Source: Bacillota bacterium (lineage in GTDB: Bacteria > Bacillota > Clostridia > Peptostreptococcales > Anaerovoracaceae). From it: a stretch of 5,128 nucleotides of DNA. The notes beneath the pieces are model-generated. The model had not been told where the DNA came from. It made no database searches and was given only the letters and a program-made list of their open reading frames with translations. The stretch is taken from NCBI GenBank assembly GCA_017621195.1, contig JAGATO010000064.1, positions 1-5,128 of the forward strand, in the 5' to 3' direction. Below, piece after piece: positions 1 through 5,128 of this stretch. The first letter of the stretch is position 1; every line of letters begins with the position of its first letter. The translations under genes were made by a program, and so were the position numbers.

Positions 1-17
1 AACTGATGGAGATTTAA
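1..17 (+). CDS. frr: Probable 3' end of frr (ribosome recycling factor), partial
   Basis: In frame 3 the bases read Leu-Met-Glu-Ile followed by a TAA stop at 15-17, and the two leading bases (AA) would be the end of a codon such as GAA or AAA. Ribosome recycling factors usually end in a charged helix of the type KEKEIMEV or KEAELMQF, so this tail fits. The frr gene is also the expected upstream neighbour of uppS in bacteria. Only four codons are visible, so the call rests mostly on context. The product would release ribosomes from mRNA after termination, together with EF-G. Any other gene ending in these residues would look the same. Confidence 0.45.
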
Positions 18-32
18 CGGGGCGTGAATACA

Positions 33-242
33 ATGACAAACGAGGCGCGGGATCTGTTGGGATGGAAAGCGGAAGAAGCGGAGGAACTGTTGCGTTCGCA
101 GGGAAAGCAAGTCCGCATCGAAGTGACCGTTCCCACAGTGAGACAGCCGGTAGAGGGGCCGCTGCGGGTGATCAGACAGGAAGTGAAAGAAGATATCTGG
201 ATTCTGACCGCCTGCCATGTAACGGATCCTTACAATGAATAA
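33..242 (+). CDS. Small uncharacterised protein with a PASTA-like sequence pattern (69 aa)
   Basis: I do not recognise a named family. The 69-residue product has no signal peptide, no membrane segment and no catalytic motif, and is acidic at both ends. Residues 9-31 (LLGWKAEEAEELLRSQGKQV and on) look like a helix followed by a strand, with the spacing G-x5-A-x3-L-x3-G seen at the start of PASTA domains. Residues 42-49 (GPLRVIRQ) recall the PASTA 'GTVISQ' strand, and a further strand follows at 54-60. The resemblance is by eye only. An ATG at 33 is preferred because the GGGG at 19-22 lies 10 bases upstream. A GTG at 24 in the same frame would add three residues but leaves only one base after that GGGG; its other candidate is GGAG at 8-11. 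The gene sits just after the probable frr end and before uppS. Codon use matches its neighbours, so it looks native and translated. Confidence 0.7.
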   Translation: MTNEARDLLGWKAEEAEELLRSQGKQVRIEVTVPTVRQPVEGPLRVIRQEVKEDIWILTACHVTDPYNE

Positions 243-248
243 GGTCGG

Positions 249-279
249 AAACAGGTCGGGATTTGCCCGACCTGTTTTG
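249..279 (+). terminator. Terminator-like hairpin between the small ORF and uppS
   Basis: Bases 249-260 pair perfectly with 266-277 (12 bp: seven G-C and five A-T pairs), with the five-base loop ATTTG at 261-265. The T run at 275-278 is only four long and three of its bases are used in the stem, so the tail is weak. The hairpin begins six bases after the small ORF's stop and ends 13 bases before the uppS Shine-Dalgarno. It may be a leaky terminator or attenuator, or an RNA-processing or stability element. Only 24 bases separate it from the uppS start, too few for a complete promoter, so uppS probably depends on read-through or on a promoter further upstream. Confidence 0.6.
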
Positions 280-303
280 TAGGAAAACAACGGGAGAACA
301 ACT

Positions 304-1035
304 ATGGAATCGAAGCAGAATTACCAGCTGGACCGGGAGCGGATCCCCCAGCACGTGGCCATCGTCATGGACGGAAACGGCCGCTGGGCGAAGAAGCGGG
401 GCTTGCCGCGGCTGGCCGGTCACAACGCAGGAATGGAAGCACTGAAGGAAATCGTAAAACGCTCCGACGTACTGGGAGTGAAATATCTGACCGTCTACGC
501 CTTCTCCACGGAAAACTGGAAACGTCCGGTGGAAGAGGTCAGCGGCATCTTCAAGCTGCTGATCGTCTACATGAAGAAAGAGCTGGACGAGCTCCACGCC
601 AATAACGTCAAGGTAAAGATCTTCGGCGACTATTCCAGGCTGCCGAAGGAATCCATCGACGCGTTGGAAACGGCGTTGGAAAAGACGAAGAACAACACGG
701 GACTCACGTTCAACATTGCGCTGAATTACGGTGGCCGCGATGAGATCATGCGGGCGGTGCGCCGGCTTGCCGCGGAGTGCTGCGACGGACAGTTAACTGC
801 GGAGCAGCTGACGGAGGACATGGTCAGCGATCGGCTGTACACCGGCGGGATTCCCGATCCGGAGGTGGTCATCCGCACCAGCGGAGAGCTGCGGCTGTCC
901 AATTTTCTGCTGTGGCAAAGCGCCTACAGTGAATTCGTGTTCACCGATGTGCTCTGGCCGGACTTTTCGCCGGAGGAATACGAGCGGTGCATCGCGGAAT
1001 TTCAGGGGAGAAAGCGTCGTTACGGCGGCGTGTAA
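304..1035 (+). CDS. uppS: Isoprenyl transferase, probably undecaprenyl diphosphate synthase
   Basis: This cytosolic cis-prenyltransferase adds isopentenyl diphosphate units to farnesyl diphosphate to build the C55 carrier lipid for peptidoglycan and other wall polymers. The 243-residue length is normal for the family. The N-terminal signature HVAIVMDGNGRWAKKRG (17-33) carries catalytic Asp23, and Arg27, Arg36 and His40 follow at the expected substrate-binding positions. AFSTENW lies at 66-72. The C-terminal signature runs from RTSGELRLSNF (191-201) to AYSEFVFTDVLWPDF (207-221). With a constant offset of three, Asp23, Arg191, Arg197 and Glu210 match E. coli Asp26, Arg194, Arg200 and Glu213. 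The ATG at 304 is chosen because GGGAG at 292-296 lies seven bases upstream and the protein begins just before the conserved block. It is followed 24 bases later by cdsA. Product chain length cannot be proved from sequence, but the C55 enzyme is the default reading in this operon. Confidence 0.96.
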   Translation: MESKQNYQLDRERIPQHVAIVMDGNGRWAKKRGLPRLAGHNAGMEALKEIVKRSDVLGVKYLTVYAFSTENWKRPVEEVSGIFKLLIVYMKKELDELHANNVKVKIFGDYSRLPKESIDALETALEKTKNNTGLTFNIALNYGGRDEIMRAVRRLAAECCDGQLTAEQLTEDMVSDRLYTGGIPDPEVVIRTSGELRLSNFLLWQSAYSEFVFTDVLWPDFSPEEYERCIAEFQGRKRRYGGV

Positions 1036-1059
1036 TTCCACATCAAAGGAGTTGTTAGG

Positions 1060-1860
1060 ATGAAGACGAGAATCATTTCGGGCCTGGTGATGGTGCCGCT
1101 GCTGGTCATCGTGTATCTGGGAGGATACCCGCTGCTGGCGGCTGCGTGCCTGGTGGGTCTGGTGGGACTGAAGGAATTTTATCACGGTTTTGAGGCCATG
1201 GAGGTGAAGGCAAGCTACGGTATTGGCGTGGCTGCCGTTGTTGCGCTGTACGCCATCAATATACTCGGCGGGAGAGACGGAATCAACGCCGTCAATTTCA
1301 AGTGGCATCTGCTCTGGATCTTCGGCGTCATTCTGGTCAGCCTGTTGTACCTGTTTCGGATCGACGAGCGAAAGCTGGAGGACGGCATGGCTACCATGAT
1401 CGGGATATTATATGTCGTCTTTTTCTCATACCACGTGGTTTTGGTGGATCAGTCACCCTATCCGCAGATGGTCTGGATGATTCTGCTCACCGCCTTCATC
1501 ACGGATATCATGGCCTATTTCAGTGGGTATCTCTTCGGAAAGAACAAGCTGTGTCCGAAGATCAGCCCGAAGAAGACCATAGAGGGGTCCATCGGCGGAA
1601 CGCTGGGAAGCATCGTATGCTCTGGGCTATTCGGTTACTTCGCCATGCCGGGACTTTGGATCCACTGTCTGATCATCGGCGCGTTGGGAGGTATCCTCTC
1701 CCAGTTCGGTGACCTGACCGCTTCCATTTTCAAGCGGAAGATGGGGATCAAGGACTACGGAAATCTGATTCCTGGACACGGTGGAATCCTGGATCGCTTT
1801 GACAGCGTCCTATTCACCGCGCCCCTGGTCTACTACTATATCGTCTTCGTTTTGGCATAG
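1060..1860 (+). CDS. cdsA: Phosphatidate cytidylyltransferase (CDP-diglyceride synthase)
   Basis: This integral membrane enzyme converts CTP and phosphatidic acid to CDP-diacylglycerol and diphosphate, the branch point for bacterial phospholipids. The product has 266 residues, typical for the family. The diagnostic C-terminal signature spans residues 222-248: S222, K225-R226, K231-D232, the PGHGG block at 238-242, D245-R246 and D248. Upstream lie the conserved aspartate D149 in a TDIMAYFSG segment (148-156), the K-x-S-P-K-K-T-I-E-G-S stretch (167-177) and GDL at 217-219. About eight hydrophobic segments can be seen, near residues 5-20, 22-37, 54-70, 84-99, 110-127, 136-156, 177-195 and 199-214, with a last one at 250-266. 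The ATG at 1060 follows AAAGGAG (1045-1051) with eight bases between. Neighbouring uppS and dxr place it in an envelope-lipid operon. No key residue appears to be missing. Confidence 0.96.
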   Translation: MKTRIISGLVMVPLLVIVYLGGYPLLAAACLVGLVGLKEFYHGFEAMEVKASYGIGVAAVVALYAINILGGRDGINAVNFKWHLLWIFGVILVSLLYLFRIDERKLEDGMATMIGILYVVFFSYHVVLVDQSPYPQMVWMILLTAFITDIMAYFSGYLFGKNKLCPKISPKKTIEGSIGGTLGSIVCSGLFGYFAMPGLWIHCLIIGALGGILSQFGDLTASIFKRKMGIKDYGNLIPGHGGILDRFDSVLFTAPLVYYYIVFVLA

Positions 1861-1866
1861 GGGAGG
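1859..1866 (+). promoter_or_regulatory. dxr ribosome binding site overlapping the cdsA stop
   Basis: The bases AGGGGAGG contain a strong GGGAGG Shine-Dalgarno core five bases before the dxr ATG. The first two bases belong to the cdsA TAG stop at 1858-1860. The overlap fixes the dxr start and suggests that dxr translation is coupled to ribosomes finishing cdsA. The coupling is inferred. Confidence 0.75.
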
Positions 1867-1871
1867 CTGAC

Positions 1872-3017
1872 ATGAAAAAAATTGCAATTTTAGGATCCAC
1901 CGGTTCCATCGGAACCCAGGCGCTGGACGTGGTCAGCCAGCGGCCGGAAGAATTTTCCGTGGAGGCGCTGACCTGCGGTTCCAACATCCAACGGTTTCGC
2001 CAGCAGCTGGCAGCCTTTCAGCCCAAGCTGGCAGTCACCGCCAGGGAAGAGGATGCAGCGCTTCTGAAACAGGAGTTTCCGCATATAGATTTTTTATACG
2101 GCATGGATGGAATCATCGCCGCGGCTTCACAGACCGACGCGGAAATGGTGTTGAATTCCCTGATGGGAATGATGGGACTGGTTCCCACCTATCGGGCGAT
2201 CCGCGCAGGAAAGGACATCGCTTTGGCCAATAAAGAAACGTTGGTCGCCGGCGGAAGCGTCATCATGAACGCCGTGAAGGAAGAAGGCGTCCAGCTGCTT
2301 CCCGTGGACAGCGAACACAGCGCTATCTTTCAATGTCTGGAAGGAAACGAAGCCAAAGAGCTGGATAAAATTCTGCTGACGGCGTCCGGCGGACCGTTCC
2401 GCGGCTATACGAAAGAACAGCTGGAGCATGTGACGCTGGAACAGGCGCTGAACCATCCCCGGTGGGTCATGGGCAGCAAGATTACCATCGATTCTTCCAC
2501 CCTGATGAACAAGGGGCTGGAGTTGATCGAGGCCAAGTGGCTGTTCGATGTGGAGCCGAAGCAGATTCAGGTGGTGGTCCATCCGGAGAGCATCATCCAC
2601 TCCATGGTCCAGTACAAGGACCATTCCATCATCGCGCAGCTGGGGGTTCCCGATATGCGGATTCCCATCGCCTACGCTTTTACATACCCCCACCGCTGGG
2701 AAAACGCCAGCGGCGAGGTGGATTTCTTTTCACTGGAAACGCTGCACTTCCAGCGGCCGGATATGGAGACCTTCCGCTGTCTGAAGCTGGCCTTCGAGGC
2801 CATCGAAACCGGTGGGAGCTGCCCCGTGGTGATGAATGCCGTCAACGAGGTGCTGGTGCAGCAGTTCCTGGAGGGAAAGATCCGCTATCTGGATATTCCT
2901 GCGGGAATTGAACGGGCGTTGGAGCGTCACGACGTTGTGGCCGCACCTTCGCTGGAGGAAATACTGGAGATCGACCGCGCCGCCCGGGAAGCGGCTGCGA
3001 TCCGGTCGAGGTCATAG
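1872..3017 (+). CDS. dxr: 1-deoxy-D-xylulose 5-phosphate reductoisomerase
   Basis: Dxr (IspC) rearranges and reduces 1-deoxy-D-xylulose 5-phosphate to 2-C-methyl-D-erythritol 4-phosphate with NADPH and a divalent metal. This is the committed step of the MEP isoprenoid pathway, in the cytosol. The product has 381 residues, slightly shorter than the E. coli enzyme. The NADPH-binding motif GSTGSIG is at 8-14, and the ALANKETLVAGG block is at 117-128. The metal ligands are Asp146 and Glu148 in PVDSEHSA (144-151) and Glu217 in MNKGLELIEAKW (212-223). Other substrate-contact positions are visible: Ser172 in TASGG, His195 in NHPRW, Ser208 in IDSST, and Asn213-Lys214. The mobile loop region VVVHPESIIHSMVQ (234-247) and the GVPDMRIPIAYA stretch (258-269) are intact. 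The C-terminal helical domain follows from about residue 300. The start is set by the Shine-Dalgarno at 1859-1866. All catalytic residues are present, so an active enzyme is expected; it is the usual target of fosmidomycin. Confidence 0.97.
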   Translation: MKKIAILGSTGSIGTQALDVVSQRPEEFSVEALTCGSNIQRFRQQLAAFQPKLAVTAREEDAALLKQEFPHIDFLYGMDGIIAAASQTDAEMVLNSLMGMMGLVPTYRAIRAGKDIALANKETLVAGGSVIMNAVKEEGVQLLPVDSEHSAIFQCLEGNEAKELDKILLTASGGPFRGYTKEQLEHVTLEQALNHPRWVMGSKITIDSSTLMNKGLELIEAKWLFDVEPKQIQVVVHPESIIHSMVQYKDHSIIAQLGVPDMRIPIAYAFTYPHRWENASGEVDFFSLETLHFQRPDMETFRCLKLAFEAIETGGSCPVVMNAVNEVLVQQFLEGKIRYLDIPAGIERALERHDVVAAPSLEEILEIDRAAREAAAIRSRS

Positions 3018-3031
3018 TATCAGGGGAAATG

Positions 3032-3038
3032 AAAGGGG
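3032..3038 (+). promoter_or_regulatory. rseP ribosome binding site that decides the start
   Basis: AAAGGGG lies seven bases before the ATG at 3046. The rseP frame stays open upstream as far as an ATG at 2836, inside dxr, but that extension would overlap the conserved end of dxr and encode an Arg- and Trp-rich segment unlike any site-2 protease. This site therefore supports starting the protein at MGLFTIIYA. Confidence 0.7.
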
Positions 3039-3045
3039 AAAAACC

Positions 3046-4047
3046 ATGGGATTGTTTACCATTATTTATGCGATCATCTGCTTCTGCATTTTGATCATGG
3101 CTCACGAGGTGGGACACTTCGTAGCCGCCAAGTTGACGGGGGTTCAGGTCAATGAACTGTCGCTGGGTATGGGCCCGCTGGTCCTGAAGCATCAGGGAAA
3201 AGAGACGATGTACTCCATTCGCCTTCTGCCCATCGGCGGCTTCTGCAGCATGGAAGGCGAGGATGAAGAATCGGACAACGTTCGAGCCTTCAATAATAAA
3301 TCGTCGCTGCAAAAGGCTTTCATCGTGGTGGCCGGCGCACTGATGAACCTGCTTTTAACCATCGTAATCCTGTCCTGCATCGCCGGGTACGTGGGCGTGG
3401 GAACCACCACCATCGATGAGGTATCGCCGGAGGGTACGGCTTACGCTGCCGGCCTAAAGGAAGGCGACAAGATCATTGAGATGGAGCGAAGCAAGGTATG
3501 CTTCTTTTCCGATGTGAGAACGCTGATTCAGCAGAGCGACGGAGAGGTGGATCTGGTTCTTTTGCGCGGGGACAGAAAGGTCTATACCACGGTTCCGGTG
3601 GAGAAGAACGAACAGGGAGTTCCCGTGATCGGGATCACGGTGGAAGCATCCAAAAATCCCGTGACGGCGATTCACTGCGGCCTCCGTTCCACTGTCCGGA
3701 TGGGACAGCAGATGCTGCAATACTTCGGAAACCTGTTCACGGGAAAGACCTCGGTCAGCGATCTGACCGGTCCGGTGGGCATCGTTTCCGCCATCGGTGT
3801 GCAGGCCCAGCGGGGCTTCCTCTACGTGGCGAACCTGATGGCGCTGATCAACCTGAACCTGGCGATCATCAATATGCTTCCGCTTCCGGCGCTGGACGGC
3901 GGAAGGTTCCTGATCATTCTGATCAACGCCGTGACAGGAAAGGCGATCAGCGAAGAACTGGAAGGAAAGATTCATTTTGCAGGAATGATGCTGTTGTTCT
4001 GTCTGGCGGCTTACGTTCTGGTTCAGGATGTGGGGCGTCTGATGTAA
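3046..4047 (+). CDS. rseP: RseP/RasP-type site-2 zinc metalloprotease (M50), single PDZ
   Basis: This intramembrane protease of the M50B family cuts transmembrane segments of substrates such as anti-sigma factors, or remnant signal peptides, within the cytoplasmic membrane. The 333-residue product is shorter than E. coli RseP (about 450) and B. subtilis RasP (about 420), as is common in clostridia. The zinc motif HEVGH (20-24) ends the first membrane helix (3-19 and on). A second hydrophobic segment at about 95-117 begins with the GALMN motif (97-101). One PDZ domain lies at roughly 118-185, with a typical ARGLxxGD-like turn at AAGLKEGDKI (134-143). The third metal ligand is Asp284 in LPALDGGR-type sequence (LDGG at 283-286), after the N-x-L-P turn at 276-279. 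The last helix is at about 310-327. No stop codon separates this frame from 2836 onward, but the ATG at 3046 fits the Shine-Dalgarno and the family N-terminus. Its substrate is not shown here; no sigma or anti-sigma gene is nearby. Confidence 0.95.
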   Translation: MGLFTIIYAIICFCILIMAHEVGHFVAAKLTGVQVNELSLGMGPLVLKHQGKETMYSIRLLPIGGFCSMEGEDEESDNVRAFNNKSSLQKAFIVVAGALMNLLLTIVILSCIAGYVGVGTTTIDEVSPEGTAYAAGLKEGDKIIEMERSKVCFFSDVRTLIQQSDGEVDLVLLRGDRKVYTTVPVEKNEQGVPVIGITVEASKNPVTAIHCGLRSTVRMGQQMLQYFGNLFTGKTSVSDLTGPVGIVSAIGVQAQRGFLYVANLMALINLNLAIINMLPLPALDGGRFLIILINAVTGKAISEELEGKIHFAGMMLLFCLAAYVLVQDVGRLM

Positions 4048-4051
4048 GGAG
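4045..4051 (+). promoter_or_regulatory. ispG ribosome binding site overlapping the rseP stop
   Basis: The TAA stop of rseP is the first part of TAAGGAG, whose AAGGAG core (4046-4051) is six bases before the ispG ATG. The arrangement fixes the start and suggests translational coupling between rseP and ispG. The coupling is inferred from spacing only. Confidence 0.75.
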
Positions 4052-4057
4052 AAACGT

Positions 4058-5128
4058 ATGAACAGGATTTCAAAGAAAATCATGGTGGGAGATGTGGCTG
4101 TGGGCGGCGGTGCGCCGGTGTCCATCCAGTCCATGACAAATACCGATACGAGAGACGTGAAGGCCACGGTGGAGCAGATTGCCCGTCTGACCGACGCAGG
4201 CTGCCAGATCGTGCGGCTGGCTATACCTGATGCCGAGGCGGCAACCGCCTTCGGCGCCATCAAAAAGCAGGTGTCTGTACCTCTGGTGGCGGACATTCAT
4301 TTCGATTACCGGCTGGCAATCGAGGCCATGCGGCAGGGTGCCGACAAGGTGCGGATCAATCCTGGTAACATCGGCGATGAGGACCGTGTCAAGGCGGTCC
4401 TGAAGGAAGCGAAGGAGCGTTCCGTTCCCATCCGTGTGGGCGTCAACTCCGGCTCTCTGGAGAAGGGACTTCTGGAAAAGTACGGCGGCGTCACGGCGGA
4501 AGCTCTGGCGGAAAGCGCCATTCACATGGTTCGATACGTGGAAAGTCTGAACTTTTCCGATATCGTGGTGTCTCTGAAATCCTCCGATGTGGCGTTGAAT
4601 GACCGGGCGTACCGCATCGTTGCCGAAGAACTGCCCTATCCGCTGCACGTGGGGATCACCGAAGCGGGAACGGTGAACCGCGGCAAGGTGAAATCGGCCA
4701 TCGGCATCGGTTCGCCTTTGCTGTCCGGCATCGGCGATACGATTCGCGTGTCGCTGACAGGCGACCCTGTCAACGAAGTGGTGTTTGCCAAGGAAATTCT
4801 CAGCGCCATCGGTCTGCGCAACAGCGGCATCAATCTGGTATCCTGCCCCACCTGCGGTCGGACCCGGGTAGACCTGGACGCCATTACGTCTCAGGTGGAG
4901 AGGGAACTGGCGCCCATTGAGACCTATATGGAAGCCAACAATATTCCGCGGCTGACGGTTGCCGTCATGGGATGCGCCGTCAACGGCCCCGGTGAGGCCA
5001 GAGAAGCCGACGTGGGTATTGCCGGCGGAAACGGTGAGGCGCTCCTGTTCCGCCGTGGCGAAATCGTCAAAAAGCTGCCGGAGGACAGGGTGATCGAGGT
5101 GCTTCTTGCCGAGATCGAAGCCCTCGGC
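4058..5128 (+). CDS. ispG: 4-hydroxy-3-methylbut-2-en-1-yl diphosphate synthase, cut by the right edge
   Basis: IspG (GcpE) is a [4Fe-4S] enzyme that reductively opens methylerythritol cyclodiphosphate (MEcPP) to HMBPP, the penultimate step of the MEP pathway, taking electrons from flavodoxin or ferredoxin. The frame runs 357 codons from ATG 4058 to the last base without a stop. The N-terminal TIM-barrel domain shows VSIQSMTNTDT (21-31), VADIHFDYRLA (77-87), KVRINPGNIG (97-106) and VGVNSGSLEKG (127-137). GIGDTIRVSLT (224-234) precedes the C-terminal cluster domain. The cluster ligands are Cys263 and Cys266 in CPTCGRT (263-269), Cys306 in MGCAVNGPGE (304-313) and Glu313, matching E. coli Cys270, Cys273, Cys305 and Glu312. 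This is the two-domain bacterial form without the plant-type insert. At 357 residues it is near the usual 350-370, so only a few terminal codons should be missing. With dxr two genes upstream it provides a second MEP enzyme to the same operon. Oxygen-sensitive cluster chemistry suits an anaerobe but does not prove one. Confidence 0.96.
   Translation, partial: MNRISKKIMVGDVAVGGGAPVSIQSMTNTDTRDVKATVEQIARLTDAGCQIVRLAIPDAEAATAFGAIKKQVSVPLVADIHFDYRLAIEAMRQGADKVRINPGNIGDEDRVKAVLKEAKERSVPIRVGVNSGSLEKGLLEKYGGVTAEALAESAIHMVRYVESLNFSDIVVSLKSSDVALNDRAYRIVAEELPYPLHVGITEAGTVNRGKVKSAIGIGSPLLSGIGDTIRVSLTGDPVNEVVFAKEILSAIGLRNSGINLVSCPTCGRTRVDLDAITSQVERELAPIETYMEANNIPRLTVAVMGCAVNGPGEAREADVGIAGGNGEALLFRRGEIVKKLPEDRVIEVLLAEIEALG

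Noticed and set aside
892..903. Leucine at residue 196 of UppS in the RTSGE-x-R motif, where His or Gln is frequent
   Set aside because: This position varies among family members, while the invariant neighbours Arg191, Glu195 and Arg197 are all present, so there is no reason to infer altered function.
2127..2693. Open frame of 188 codons on the - strand inside dxr
   Set aside because: It is antisense to conserved Dxr motifs, with His- and Gln-rich shadow composition. The frame is open because of codon bias in dxr.
2836..3045. Possible 70-residue N-terminal extension of RseP overlapping the end of dxr
   Set aside because: The extension is out of frame with dxr, rich in Arg and Trp, and unlike the family. 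A good Shine-Dalgarno precedes the ATG at 3046, and the first membrane helix begins there.
3029..3094. Short ORF of 21 codons starting at ATG 3029 and overlapping the rseP start
   Set aside because: The GGGG before it leaves only two bases of spacing, the ORF runs out of frame through the first RseP helix, and nothing in the product is recognisable. It is more likely a chance frame within the purine-rich rseP leader.
3623..3640. Perfect inverted repeat CCGTGATC-GG-GATCACGG inside rseP, resembling an operator
   Set aside because: Eight-base arms of this kind are expected about once by chance in 5 kb when short spacers are allowed. It lies deep in coding sequence with no promoter nearby.
3454..4296. 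Open frame of 280 codons on the - strand across the rseP-ispG junction
   Set aside because: It lies opposite two clearly conserved genes. Its translation is rich in His, Gln, Arg and Asp, as expected for the complement of GC-rich coding sequence, and shows no recognisable domain or ribosome binding site.
4070..4648. Open frame of 192 codons on the - strand inside ispG
   Set aside because: It is the complement of the conserved IspG TIM-barrel domain, with no domain match by eye and no sign of its own promoter or ribosome binding site.
4755..4772. Seven-base-pair hairpin with a four-base loop inside ispG
   Set aside because: It lies in the conserved coding stretch LTGDPVNEV, has no T tract, and would sit in the middle of the gene. 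Chance and coding constraint explain it.

Overview
The window is a housekeeping stretch of a moderately GC-rich Gram-positive bacterium, most likely a member of the Clostridia (Bacillota). All supported genes lie on the + strand. The order is (frr end)-small ORF-uppS-cdsA-dxr-rseP-ispG, which I recall as the usual clostridial arrangement. Proteobacteria instead have frr-dxr-uppS-cdsA-rseP-bamA, and no outer-membrane gene (bamA, skp, lpx) is seen here. The short single-PDZ RseP also fits a clostridium. Genus or species cannot be read from the sequence.

Layout: bases 1-17 read as the last four codons and stop of a gene ending ELMEI-stop or similar, probably frr (ribosome recycling factor). A small uncharacterised protein gene follows (33-242, or from GTG 24), then a strong GC-rich hairpin with a short T tail (249-279). 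Then come uppS (304-1035), cdsA (1060-1860), dxr (1872-3017), rseP (3046-4047) and ispG (4058 to the right edge, missing only its very end). The gaps between the five main genes are 24, 11, 28 and 10 bases, and each gene has a recognisable Shine-Dalgarno sequence. This points to one polycistronic transcript. No gene-free stretch exceeds 61 bases.

How the genes fit together: dxr and ispG encode the second step (DXP to MEP) and the sixth step (MEcPP to HMBPP) of the methylerythritol phosphate route to isoprenoid precursors. uppS uses those precursors to make undecaprenyl diphosphate, the lipid carrier for cell-wall polymers. cdsA makes CDP-diacylglycerol for phospholipids. rseP encodes a membrane-embedded site-2 metalloprotease that usually acts in envelope stress signalling or clearance of membrane peptides. 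The set is therefore an envelope-lipid and isoprenoid operon.

I looked for an undescribed system and did not find convincing evidence of one. The parts least explained by known biology are the small protein with a PASTA-like sequence pattern and the terminator-like hairpin between it and uppS. No mobile element, CRISPR array, tRNA, rRNA or riboswitch was recognised.
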